Assembly (NCBI RefSeq): GCF_000021485.1 | Contig: NC_011761.1 | Location: 836,001-900,000 of the forward strand | Direction of reading: 5' to 3' | DNA: 64,000 bases | From: Acidithiobacillus ferrooxidans ATCC 23270 | GTDB taxonomy: Bacteria; Pseudomonadota; Gammaproteobacteria; Acidithiobacillales; Acidithiobacillaceae | Part shown: positions 46,831 to 55,521 of the stretch, one piece after another | How positions within the stretch are numbered: position 1 is the stretch's first letter | Layout: the number at the start of each line of letters is the position of its first letter | The notes under the pieces: generated by a model | Databases searched by the model: none | What the model was told of the DNA's origin: nothing | What the model saw: only the letters and a program-made list of their open reading frames with translations | Translations under genes and position numbers: made by a program

Positions 46831-47280
46831 ATGGCGGGACATTCGGCAGGACGGAAATGCGGGATACAGGCCGGAGCATATTTTGCCATGCTCGGGGCGC
46901 TGGTGATGGCCCTGGCGGTGATCGCCGGTGCGGCAGGGGATCATCTGGTGGCGGGGAGGGTGGGTGACCGTGCGCTGCATATTTACGATATTGCGAATCG
47001 CTTTCAGATTTATCACGGGCTTGGGCTGCTGCTCATCGGTGTGTTGATCCGCCAGTACGGCAGGCGGCGCCTGCTCTGCGCGGCGGGACTGCTGATGGCC
47101 CTGGGCGTTCTGCTGTTTTGCGGCGGACTCTATCTGCTGGTGCTGACCGGCTATTCGTTCTGGGCATTTTTCGCCCCCATGGGCGGGACGGCGCTGATTT
47201 TTTCCTGGCTGCTACTGGCGCTAGGTATCTGGCGTGCCTCCAAAACGCAGGGGAATGGTGATGCTGATTGCAACGGGTAA
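46831..47280 (+). CDS. DUF423 family membrane protein (YgdD-like)
   Basis: 149 residues from the ATG at 46831, with GGGAGG 6 bases upstream. Four hydrophobic helices with DUF423 marks: GAAGDHLVAGRVGDRALHIY, FQIYHGLGLLLIGVL, FCGGLYLLVLTG and FAPMGGTALIFSWLLLALG. The family has no proven function. The C-terminal tail is slightly longer than usual and overlaps the start of the next gene. Confidence 0.88.
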   Translation: MAGHSAGRKCGIQAGAYFAMLGALVMALAVIAGAAGDHLVAGRVGDRALHIYDIANRFQIYHGLGLLLIGVLIRQYGRRRLLCAAGLLMALGVLLFCGGLYLLVLTGYSFWAFFAPMGGTALIFSWLLLALGIWRASKTQGNGDADCNG

Positions 47281-47668
47281 TGCATACGGAAGATATCTGG
47301 ATTTTGCCGATGCCGAAGTGGGGGACAGGTTCTGGGTTGTGGAGCATGTGCCCTATAGCGGGACGATAAAATCCGTGCGGCCCTATAGCGTGACGGAGAT
47401 CAACTCAAAAACCGTGCTGTGCCATGCCGAAGAAGGCAAGTCGCTCAAATTGAAACGCGCTTTGCCTCAGGAAAACTGCTATCTGGATACCGATCCATAT
47501 TTCCAGAATATTGCCCGCACCGTGCAGATATCTACGCAGGTACAGGTGGTGAAAAAACTGGTAAAAGAACATGAAACCATGGACTTTGACCAGGAAGTCA
47601 TCGATGCGATCATGGCGTGGCAGAAGAGGGTGTCGGCGCGGAAGATCGCAGCTGGCACGCAGCCATGA
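47261..47668 (+). CDS. Hypothetical protein, 135 residues
   Basis: Start ATG at 47261 with AGGGG 7 bases upstream, overlapping the DUF423 gene by 20 bases, so translation is probably coupled. Soluble, no signal peptide; beta-rich N-terminal half (GDRFWVVEHVPYSGTIKSVR, SKTVLCHAEEGKSLKL) and a helical C terminus (QVVKKLVKEHETMDFDQEVI). Two Cys, no known motif. I do not recognise it. The codon use and frame look genuine. Confidence 0.6.
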   Translation: MLIATGNAYGRYLDFADAEVGDRFWVVEHVPYSGTIKSVRPYSVTEINSKTVLCHAEEGKSLKLKRALPQENCYLDTDPYFQNIARTVQISTQVQVVKKLVKEHETMDFDQEVIDAIMAWQKRVSARKIAAGTQP

Positions 47669-47706
47669 AGTCCATAACGATGAGAAAGGTTCAGAGGCAT
47701 GTGGAA

Positions 47707-49059
47707 TTATAAAATGTTACGCTCCACCACAACCTCGGAATAGGGGTCTCCCATAGCCATGCAACGCGTTTGTCTGGCCCAGAATCCGGCTTTGGAACGG
47801 TTCACCTGATAGTAAAATTCCAAAGTGAGGTCCGGCCTTGTGGTAATGTCTGCCGTATAGAGCAGGTTCATCAGAGAGGAGCCAATGCCCGTCATCAAAT
47901 AATCAATGGGGTGGTCTGCCGGCCCAAAAGCACGCAGATGTCCAAGAGACTCGTAGGGATACCAGGCACGCAGTATCAGGCGCTCGTTAGGAATGATTTC
48001 CTGAATACGCCATACGCCCCAACCGAGCGCATTGATGCAGGCAATGATGCCGGATAACCAGTCTTCACGGCATTGCAGTTGAGGCACAATCAGCTGATAC
48101 CAGGGATCCGAGCGCATGATGCCGCCCATGGTGTTGAACCCGCATATATGGCCCGCTTCCATCAACAAGGTTCTGGCGAGTGCCTGGCCCTGAAGATGCT
48201 CGAATTTCTCCTTATAATAAAACAGGGTAGGGTACTCGTACCACAGCATCTCCCCCAAATAACGATGCGTGTTGAGCGCTTCCTGAAGAGCACGTTCAAA
48301 GCGAAAAGACACCAGATTGTAGTAGTCCGCATAGTGCCGCGTCAGATAGACGCCAAAAGCAGGAATCAATCCGTCGGGATCCCCGGTCAATGGCAAGGTG
48401 CCCACCGCAGTCATAATGGCGTCTTCATCTATATGCAGACCGATATGTCGCGGGGGAACCTGATCGGCACCCTGAGGCAGAACTGCCTGGGGGATATCCG
48501 GTATGTCCAAGGGGAATCGATCCCCACTGTTGCGAAGATGCAGATGAAATCGGGTGGTCTCTGCCCCCGTGGAGAGGGCAGTTGCATCGATTTTCCCCCC
48601 ATAAGGTTGTCCATAAATGGCCGATAGGGCACCTATGGCGTAGCCAAGATCGAAATGCTCGCCAGGCCAGCGCCGCTTACCATAATTCAGGCGCAGTGCC
48701 GTCCCATAATGGGAGTGATTTTCGACGAGAACAAACTCTGGTTCGGCTGAATGGGGCAGCGCGCCCAATGGTAGATCTCCAAATCCGCAAAAGCGATACA
48801 TGGATTCTGCATACTTGAGGCGATTTGCAACGGACCATTCTGGGTGTTCCCGAAAGGCCGTCCGCAGTTGTCGGAAGCTGACTTCGGTCGCAGAGCCTAC
48901 CAGAATTGGTTCGCGGTCAATGTAATGGCAGTCTTCGATCACCAATTGAAGAAAGCGATTGTAGTGGTTGCAGTGAAAGACGACCGGCTCACGCGATATG
49001 GTCATTATGCCGGTGCCGGATAAGGCTTCTGGATGGATTACTTCTTCTGCTTGCTTCAA
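47707..49059 (-). CDS. Unknown protein, possibly two V4R-like (hydrocarbon-binding) domains
   Basis: 450 residues from a TTG; an ATG at 49005 is the other choice, and neither has a good ribosome binding site. Soluble. The protein seems to be built of two similar halves: each has a helical stretch ending in a segment such as GYAIGALSAIYGQ or TGIGSSLMNLLYT, then a beta strand pair; the second ends RCMAMGDPYSEVVVE, like the C-terminal C-x-x-GD-P-x-C of V4R domains that bind small hydrophobic ligands. It lies downstream of pilY1 on the same strand after 280 bases. Assignment is tentative and the function unknown. Confidence 0.55.
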   Translation of the reverse strand: MKQAEEVIHPEALSGTGIMTISREPVVFHCNHYNRFLQLVIEDCHYIDREPILVGSATEVSFRQLRTAFREHPEWSVANRLKYAESMYRFCGFGDLPLGALPHSAEPEFVLVENHSHYGTALRLNYGKRRWPGEHFDLGYAIGALSAIYGQPYGGKIDATALSTGAETTRFHLHLRNSGDRFPLDIPDIPQAVLPQGADQVPPRHIGLHIDEDAIMTAVGTLPLTGDPDGLIPAFGVYLTRHYADYYNLVSFRFERALQEALNTHRYLGEMLWYEYPTLFYYKEKFEHLQGQALARTLLMEAGHICGFNTMGGIMRSDPWYQLIVPQLQCREDWLSGIIACINALGWGVWRIQEIIPNERLILRAWYPYESLGHLRAFGPADHPIDYLMTGIGSSLMNLLYTADITTRPDLTLEFYYQVNRSKAGFWARQTRCMAMGDPYSEVVVERNIL

Positions 49060-49339
49060 TTTATCATACCATTAGACATAAGATACCCTTGTGTTTCATG
49101 TTCGTGTTGCCAAAAGGCTCCCATCATATGGTTTCCGAGAGGTTTCCGCTTGCGGCTAGGCATCAGACAAAACAAAGAAATTCTCCATTGTTCTAGTTCA
49201 TAGGCGAACGGAGCTATTTTAGCCAACTCCTATGTCTCTTTCCAGTCTATTGAAGCCATCCCCATGGCTGCAGTGAATATCTGCTCCCAACAAATCCACC
49301 ATTTTACCCTTGTATTCACTCAACCTGTCGAGGAACCTC
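49060..49339. other. Intergenic region between pilY1 and the V4R-like gene
   Basis: 280 AT-richer bases. On the minus strand a 43-codon open frame ends at 49219 and begins within the last bases of pilY1. It reads ERFLDRLSEYKGKMVDLLG and then GADIHCSHGDGFNRLERDIG. It has no clear start signal and may be a gene remnant. CATAGG/CCTATG repeats flank 49199-49234. No terminator was recognised. Confidence 0.35.
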
Positions 49340-52300
49340 TCAATTAGCAAGTTTCCACCCCGTAGGGCCACCTAATGGCAGTCCAGCACCAAAGCCCGTG
49401 GGGAATGTTTTTGACGGTCCGGTATTACTAGCTGCGCCCTGCAACAAGGTACGGCCATTGAAGCTGGTGACGGTGGGCGTGAAGGCCGTTCCGTAACCAA
49501 CGAAAAGTGCGTTGGTAATGGCTGTCCCGGTACTGTCGGTGAAGGTGCCGCTGGGGAAAATGCCGTTGTTGAGGGCATAGAGGTAATAGTAAGCATCGCC
49601 ATTTCCACAGGAGTTTGCGGATGGTGGCACGGTCACGGGCAGAATGACGGCACCGCTATTGATCAACGCGGGTGCGGAAACGACGGACCCTGATGGCAGT
49701 GCAGTAACAGGCGGATTAGTACCAGAGGTCTGCGTAGTAAAGGCCCCGCTGCTCCAGGTGCCAGCGCCGCCAGCGTAGGCGGTCCATACTGGTGACCAAG
49801 TGCCATTTAGCTGAGAAAAAATAGTGATACCATTGGGTCCTTGTACACGCAGATAGTTTTTACCTTGATAGTAACTGCCACCGATATACTGCACTTCACC
49901 CGGATTGCTGCCACTGAGGCTCCCAGACCATGCCGACGAATAATTGCCAACGGCGGTTTTATTCACAAAATCCTTAGCAAACGTGAGGGTTGCGGCGCCG
50001 GGCGTCAGTAAGCCTGGCAATGTAGCCGAGGATATTTCGTATATGTTACCGGTATTGTCGCCCAGATAAAGATTTCCTGATGCGTCGATGTAGGGGGTGG
50101 CGGTGTTATTAAAAGGGAGGGCATCCTGAAAGCTTTGCCCTGTGCCCACATTGACCCCTATCAGATAACTGGTGCTGCTGGTAGCGCTGATGGCCTGGTT
50201 TACGGCCCATAGTGCCCAGGTTTGGCCAAAGTTCTTGGTTCCCGGCGTCTGATATTGATAAAAGACCGGATTACTAGGCTGCGGTTGGCTATAATTGCCG
50301 CCCAGGTCATCTTCCCATATCGTGCTCTGCAGGTTGGGGGCGGTCGTCCCTGTCAATTGAATGTCATAGAGAATGCTACCGTTACTGGCGCTTCCCGCCA
50401 CATAGGTATGCCAGGTGTGCGGTTGGGTCGGCGCGACTGTGGCATCAATCGTCTGGAAGCCACCTTGCATATTCGTGCCTTGCCAAAAGGTGTTGTAATT
50501 CTGGAGTTGCGGCAGCAGGCCCTGAGGCATCCATCCCCAAAGGAGCGTCGGGCTGCCAGTATTGTTGTAGCCCATCGCGTACAGGAAGCCATCATTATCG
50601 CTGAAGAGGACCGCATTCTGGCGGTTGGCATGATTGCTGGCGAAGGTCAGGTAACTGTTGGTAGTGCCACCTGCACCCAGCAGTTGTCCGTTGTTGGGCG
50701 CAGTGAGCACCTGCGGCGGCGTGGAGGTGGGTAACCCCATATACCAGCCACTTTGACGCCCGCCGAGATAGGCGCCGCTACTGTCAGACGGATTTATGGT
50801 GTAGGCGGCAATGGTGCTTGCAGTCAAGCTTGTGGGCAGGGTGCCGAATGCGCTGGGCGTGTTCTTGGCGACACCGCTCAGCAAGATATCTATTCCTGCC
50901 CCATTCGTGCCGCCGGGCGTGGTGGTATAGAGGGCACTGGAGCGATTGCTCATGAAGCTGTTAGCGTCCCAGGACGCGCTGGTGCTTGGCGTACCGCTGC
51001 TCTGTAACGCATAGGCGTAGAGGTCGCCTTGTCCGGTGATCGGATTGACATTTTTGAGCAAAAACTCCAAAGACCCCACGGTTGCGGAAGGCGGTGCGCC
51101 ATAGGATGCAGAAACGCTTTTGCCGAGAATGTTGGCGATGATGCTGTTCATGGCGGACTGTACATCGGAGGCAGACGTTGCCGCATAGAAGTTGCTAGTG
51201 CCACCCGCCTGAGCCATGGCGGTGAGCACGGCCTGACCCTGCAGAGCTTCCGCCTGATCGGCAGCACTTGCACCTGGCACATTGGGGTTGACGGCGGAAC
51301 CGACCCCTAAAACATAGGTCTTGATGCCCTTTTGCGCGAGTGCCTGGATTTCATTAATGGTTTCTACCACCGCGTTGTTGTTGGTCGAACTCCAAGTGCT
51401 GGCGGTGATGGAGGTGACACCGAACATTTGCGCCGAAGCACTGCCCAAAGGCGGGTATACATATCCATGTTCCATACCTTGGGTGGGCTGCCCATCGGTG
51501 ATGAAAATGACGTATTTGCTGCCGCAGGTCGCCGGCGGCGGGTTTGGCAGGCTTCCCTCGTAATAGCTTAGTGCCGTACTGAAGGCGCCAGCCGTGGGGG
51601 AATAGCCGGCGGAGGCGGTTATCGGCCCCTCTGCAGCGTAATTAATGGATTTGTCGGTTCGGAAAACCTCCGGGAGAATGGCGTTGGCGATATTGGTCGC
51701 ATTGGCGCTGTTTGTCGCGGATATGGGACTGACAATATTGCCCTTATTGTAGGAAGTGTTTGCATTGAAGGCATAACCGCGTTGAGACTCCCACACTTGC
51801 TGAGATAGAGGGAAATAACCGGCACTGGTGGGAGTCATGCCGGACACCAATCCGTTTGAATAGTTGCTAAAATTGACGCCAGAATTACCCGTCATGTAAC
51901 TTTGCAGATTTAATCCGTATGGATTTGGCCCCCAACCGACTGCATTGGTGGCATCTGGTTGCCATTGAGCGGCGATGGCGTAAAGCACGTCATTGATTAC
52001 TGGGGCATCACTGCTGGCTTGAACATACAAGTACGGATCGCTAATGCTTCCATTACCTTGGCCAAATATGTTTTGCTGCAAATTAATACATGAATTACTG
52101 CCTGATTGGTAACAGGGATTTGCCACGGTTACATCTCCAGATGGGGCTCCCGTGGCACTGGTACCAAAGGAGAAACCATTATTATCGCTCATATAATATG
52201 CCCAAGTATTATAAAGCGATACCCTGCCAGACAAAGCATAATCCATCAACCCGAACTGCATATTGTTGTTATATTCCGGTGTATTGATAATCGTGCCGAT

Positions 52301-52753
52301 GGCCTGTTCCGCCACGTTGAGCATGGATTGTGAGTTGTCGATATAGGCGCTGGAGGCCCCGGAGGCCCCCACGGAGGCACAGGCGCTTTGGGCAGCGGCG
52401 GTAATGCCGGACGTATTGCAGGGGACGGAGTAAGGCACACTGGTTCCGGGCGAACCCAGCGCGGGAGGCGTGAAGCCGCTGGCGGTATAGTTTACGGGTG
52501 AGGACGAATTGGCATTTTCCGGCACGGTGCCGGAGCCGGTCATAATGGCGCCGGAGAGACCGGTGGGGCCTTGCAGGACGCCCGCCATGCCCTGTGAGTT
52601 ATCCAGCAATATCATCACCTGCGGCTGGTTGGCAGGCAGGATATTGATGGTATTGTTGGCCTGGGCGAAGCTGCTCCAGCTCGCTAGCGGAGCGGCGGTC
52701 ATGGACAGGCAGAGCACACTGACAATGAATTTCTGATGCGGATTTTTATTCAT
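49340..52753 (-). CDS. pilY1: PilY1-like type IV pilus tip/adhesin protein
   Basis: 1137 residues, exported (signal peptide of about 31 residues ending SSFAQA). The N-terminal half is a von Willebrand A-like domain: MILLDNSQGM at residue 51, where MIDAS normally reads DxSxS and the second Ser is Gly, and FITDGQPTQG, IKTYVLGVGS later. The C-terminal half is a beta-propeller-like PilY1 domain rich in short Gly/Asn/Thr strands (SDNDGFLYAMGYN, WMPQGLLPQL). I see no clear Dx[DN]xDxxxD calcium loop. It is needed with minor pilins for pilus assembly and surface attachment. It overlaps pilX by ATGA. Base composition is visibly less GC-rich than the flanks. Confidence 0.9.
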   Translation of the reverse strand: MNKNPHQKFIVSVLCLSMTAAPLASWSSFAQANNTINILPANQPQVMILLDNSQGMAGVLQGPTGLSGAIMTGSGTVPENANSSSPVNYTASGFTPPALGSPGTSVPYSVPCNTSGITAAAQSACASVGASGASSAYIDNSQSMLNVAEQAIGTIINTPEYNNNMQFGLMDYALSGRVSLYNTWAYYMSDNNGFSFGTSATGAPSGDVTVANPCYQSGSNSCINLQQNIFGQGNGSISDPYLYVQASSDAPVINDVLYAIAAQWQPDATNAVGWGPNPYGLNLQSYMTGNSGVNFSNYSNGLVSGMTPTSAGYFPLSQQVWESQRGYAFNANTSYNKGNIVSPISATNSANATNIANAILPEVFRTDKSINYAAEGPITASAGYSPTAGAFSTALSYYEGSLPNPPPATCGSKYVIFITDGQPTQGMEHGYVYPPLGSASAQMFGVTSITASTWSSTNNNAVVETINEIQALAQKGIKTYVLGVGSAVNPNVPGASAADQAEALQGQAVLTAMAQAGGTSNFYAATSASDVQSAMNSIIANILGKSVSASYGAPPSATVGSLEFLLKNVNPITGQGDLYAYALQSSGTPSTSASWDANSFMSNRSSALYTTTPGGTNGAGIDILLSGVAKNTPSAFGTLPTSLTASTIAAYTINPSDSSGAYLGGRQSGWYMGLPTSTPPQVLTAPNNGQLLGAGGTTNSYLTFASNHANRQNAVLFSDNDGFLYAMGYNNTGSPTLLWGWMPQGLLPQLQNYNTFWQGTNMQGGFQTIDATVAPTQPHTWHTYVAGSASNGSILYDIQLTGTTAPNLQSTIWEDDLGGNYSQPQPSNPVFYQYQTPGTKNFGQTWALWAVNQAISATSSTSYLIGVNVGTGQSFQDALPFNNTATPYIDASGNLYLGDNTGNIYEISSATLPGLLTPGAATLTFAKDFVNKTAVGNYSSAWSGSLSGSNPGEVQYIGGSYYQGKNYLRVQGPNGITIFSQLNGTWSPVWTAYAGGAGTWSSGAFTTQTSGTNPPVTALPSGSVVSAPALINSGAVILPVTVPPSANSCGNGDAYYYLYALNNGIFPSGTFTDSTGTAITNALFVGYGTAFTPTVTSFNGRTLLQGAASNTGPSKTFPTGFGAGLPLGGPTGWKLAN

Positions 52754-53337
52754 TGCACTTTCCTCAAAATGGCCTGCACGGTGACGCCGAGGCCACCACC
52801 ATTGGCTCTGGATGTATGCACATAGACGACGTAATAACGAATGCTTTGCACGCCAGGCCCAGTGCCGGTCTGGTTTTGTTCATTGCCACCAACCTGGGTG
52901 GCGAGGGCGCCAGCGGGATACATCACGTACTGCACGTTGAAATTAAAGCTGCCGTATTGGATAGGAATGGAGGCGCAGGTCGTTCCGGTGCAACTGGACC
53001 AAAAACTTGCGGGCGGCACTGTGGGCCGGGTGGGTCCATTAGCGTTGGTGGGTAACGGGAGATACCAAGAGCCTGGGGAGGTGATTTCCGGCCAGTCTGG
53101 CAAGGCCTGCAAGCTGGCATTCGCAGCCGTCACGCCCTGATCCGTCGCTTCCTGCGCAGCACTCTGCACCGCCATATTGGAAGAAATGAGGACATCGTTA
53201 TGGGTTAGGTACATGAGCGCGAGGACAGCGACGGTGATGACCAAAACCAGAACTAGCGTGATCACCAAGATCGCCCCACTTTCTTTGTCGAGGTTGGTTT
53301 TTGGGGTAGATAATCCATGTTTCATTGGTTCAATCAT
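52750..53337 (-). CDS. pilX: PilX-like minor pilin
   Basis: 195 residues. A prepilin-like N terminus (leader up to about residue 21 ending DKESG, then the hydrophobic AILVITLVLVLVITVAVLAL) matches the PilX N-terminal domain, which lacks Glu at position 5. The soluble part holds one close Cys pair (SSCTGTTCAS). It forms part of the pilus tip initiation complex with PilV, PilW and PilY1. Its start overlaps pilW, and its stop overlaps pilY1, both by ATGA. Confidence 0.88.
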   Translation of the reverse strand: MIEPMKHGLSTPKTNLDKESGAILVITLVLVLVITVAVLALMYLTHNDVLISSNMAVQSAAQEATDQGVTAANASLQALPDWPEITSPGSWYLPLPTNANGPTRPTVPPASFWSSCTGTTCASIPIQYGSFNFNVQYVMYPAGALATQVGGNEQNQTGTGPGVQSIRYYVVYVHTSRANGGGLGVTVQAILRKVQ

Positions 53338-54467
53338 GGTCCACCCCAGATATTATTTCGAACCGGCACCACGCTTTCGAAAAGATGGTAGGCATAGTGA
53401 CGACAATCACCTTGCAGGCAGCCTGGGCCATTGGATGTCGGAACGGTATAGCTTAGATTTTGGTGAGGTAACATAATGAAGCTGGCCGGGCTGGTTTCAT
53501 TGGGCATGTAGCGGGTACTACGTGCAAGCATGGCTATCCGAACGGCAAGAATTTGCTGTGTAGCCGACGGCGTGTAATTTGCAGGAAGAACCCATTGTGT
53601 TATGGCGCCATTAATGCCGAGACCATATTCTAATTGTAGATCTACGACACCACGCGCTAGGGCCTGACGAGTAGATGTGGTGGTCTGGTTGGCGGTATAT
53701 TGGGTTAGGTAGAGGGTCGGTGTCGCGGTGCCGCCGCTGTCACCAATGGTGAATTGATTGATGGTGAAGTTATTGCTGCCCAAGTCGATGAAGTTGGCAC
53801 CGACAAAGGCGGTGCTGCTAAGGCCAGGATAAATAGCCCCCGCTAATGTCTGAAAACCCCCAGAAGGATTGTAATTGGACAGTCCAGAATTATGAACAAC
53901 GCCAATCCCGTTGCCTTGAGTAAGCAGGTTGGTCACCTGTGCCATCAGGCAGGCCTGTCCGGGAATTTGTACAATAAACATATCCCCAGAATTGATGAAT
54001 GCTGTCGCCGTCAAAAACACCCGCTGCGAGGCCATACTCGGAATGGAGCTGATCTGCGCTGCCGGAGCGTTGCCAAATGATGCGCCCCCCGCCACGGTCA
54101 TCAATGAATACGTATTGATATTGCTGGTGTTTGTGGGGTCATAGGTGCCACTGCTTTGCACGGAGGCGGTGATAGCCGTCAAAGAAAAAGGCGAAGCAGT
54201 CTGATTGCTGTTATAAGCGGCAATCCCATTAGGGCAATCAGAAATCTGTGGTAACCCAAACCCCGCCGACTCCACCGCCTGGCGCACTAACGCCAGCGCG
54301 TTACGTCCCCGCTGCCACATATCCGTAGTGCTGCTCTGGTTGGTGATGATCTGGCTGCTGTTCAGAAAGAACGTGAACACGGCAGTCGCCAGCAAGGTGC
54401 CGATCACCAGGGCTACCAGCAGTTCGGTGAGGGTAAAACCCGTTTCTGAGCCGTCAGCATGGCGCAT
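53334..54467 (-). CDS. pilW: PilW-like minor pilin
   Basis: 377 residues from the ATG at 54467; the open frame upstream is a read-through of pilV and was rejected. Type IV prepilin start: leader ending SETG, then FTLTELLVALVIGTLLATAV with the Glu at position 5 of the mature protein. A large C-terminal domain with few Cys follows, typical of PilW. Cleaved by a prepilin peptidase coded elsewhere. It lies 2 bases after pilV. Confidence 0.9.
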   Translation of the reverse strand: MRHADGSETGFTLTELLVALVIGTLLATAVFTFFLNSSQIITNQSSTTDMWQRGRNALALVRQAVESAGFGLPQISDCPNGIAAYNSNQTASPFSLTAITASVQSSGTYDPTNTSNINTYSLMTVAGGASFGNAPAAQISSIPSMASQRVFLTATAFINSGDMFIVQIPGQACLMAQVTNLLTQGNGIGVVHNSGLSNYNPSGGFQTLAGAIYPGLSSTAFVGANFIDLGSNNFTINQFTIGDSGGTATPTLYLTQYTANQTTTSTRQALARGVVDLQLEYGLGINGAITQWVLPANYTPSATQQILAVRIAMLARSTRYMPNETSPASFIMLPHQNLSYTVPTSNGPGCLQGDCRHYAYHLFESVVPVRNNIWGGP

Positions 54468-54469
54468 GG

Positions 54470-54958
54470 TCAGTATCCCACGATGGTTTGCACGGAGTAG
54501 GTCTCCGGAGTGCCGTTCAGTAGCCAGGAAACGGAAACGGTAGCTGTGCAGGGGCACATCCCGTTGCCTTGCTGGGAAAGGACCGTGATGCTGCCAGAGG
54601 CGGAGGGGAAAGCGGGAGGGAGACCCGGAGGATACAGCATGTTTCTCCAGGAGCTGATCGCTTGTGCGACCACTGTGTTGGCACTGCCGGGAACGGTGAT
54701 GGTGCCGGTGTTCGATACTGCGGCGCCATTGAATTGCAGGGCATTGCTGCCATTGGCGCGGATCAGGCCAACGGCGTTTTGAGCAATCTGATAGCCGCCG
54801 GTGAGGTTGTTGCCCTCGGCGCTGGTGCTGAAACCGGTCATGAGAATGGCCAGGATACCCAGCGAGCCAATGGCAAAAATCGCCAGGGCGATCATGGTCT
54901 CGATGAGGGTGAAGCCCTGCTCCGGCTGCTGTGGTGAGTGCATGGCGAGGCGCCTCAT
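54470..54958 (-). CDS. pilV: PilV-like minor pilin
   Basis: 162 residues from the ATG at 54958, which overlaps the fimT stop (ATGA); an internal ATG at 54943 gives a tighter leader MHSPQQPEQG. The mature start FTLIETMIALAIFAIGSLGI has the Glu5 and the GSLG-type helix of PilV. A Cys pair (MCPC) lies near the C terminus. Minor pilin of the tip complex. Confidence 0.9.
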   Translation of the reverse strand: MRRLAMHSPQQPEQGFTLIETMIALAIFAIGSLGILAILMTGFSTSAEGNNLTGGYQIAQNAVGLIRANGSNALQFNGAAVSNTGTITVPGSANTVVAQAISSWRNMLYPPGLPPAFPSASGSITVLSQQGNGMCPCTATVSVSWLLNGTPETYSVQTIVGY

Positions 54959-55521
54959 TGTAGATTGCACACCGTGCTGGTGGCGGAAGCCGTGGCACAG
55001 GAACGCACATCACCGGCGCCCCCTACCTGAATGAGCCAGTAGCCGTACTCTGCCGGATTATTGCCACCCGCCTGGAACTCTATGTTCGCACTGGTAATGG
55101 TGCCTGCTGGATTCTGCACCATTCCGGTAGGGGTGACGCTAAATGTGCCACCAGTCAGAACGGTGCAAGGTATATTTTGGTACTGACTGGCATATTGCAC
55201 GGGGGTCATGCCGGGCACGTTTTGCAATACCCCAGTGGCTGTAGGTGATATGGTCCATGCACAGGCGCTCCCACCGCCACCCTGAACGCTTACATTCACC
55301 GGATAACCGCTGCGGATGGCGTAGCCCTTGGCCCAGTTAATGTCTTGCTGAAGTTTTCCGGCGGCGGCCTGTATGCGCGCCCGCACCATCCAGATGGAGA
55401 CATCCGGGATGGCGACGGCGAGGATAATGGCGGCCACCGCAATGGTGATCATCAGTTCGATCAGGGTGAAACCGACTGCGTCCGTCAGAGGGAGGTCGCG
55501 CTCGCCCCACTCACCCCCCAT
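54955..55521 (-). CDS. fimT: FimT/FimU-like (GspH-type) minor pilin
   Basis: 188 residues. Leader of 17 residues ending DAVG, then FTLIELMITIAVAAIILAVAIPD, the GspH/FimT helix with Glu5, followed by RIQAAAGKLQQDINWAKGYAIRSG (family block) and a beta-rich C terminus with Cys residues. Its start overlaps the end of pilC by 11 bases. Confidence 0.9.
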   Translation of the reverse strand: MGGEWGERDLPLTDAVGFTLIELMITIAVAAIILAVAIPDVSIWMVRARIQAAAGKLQQDINWAKGYAIRSGYPVNVSVQGGGGSACAWTISPTATGVLQNVPGMTPVQYASQYQNIPCTVLTGGTFSVTPTGMVQNPAGTITSANIEFQAGGNNPAEYGYWLIQVGGAGDVRSCATASATSTVCNLQ

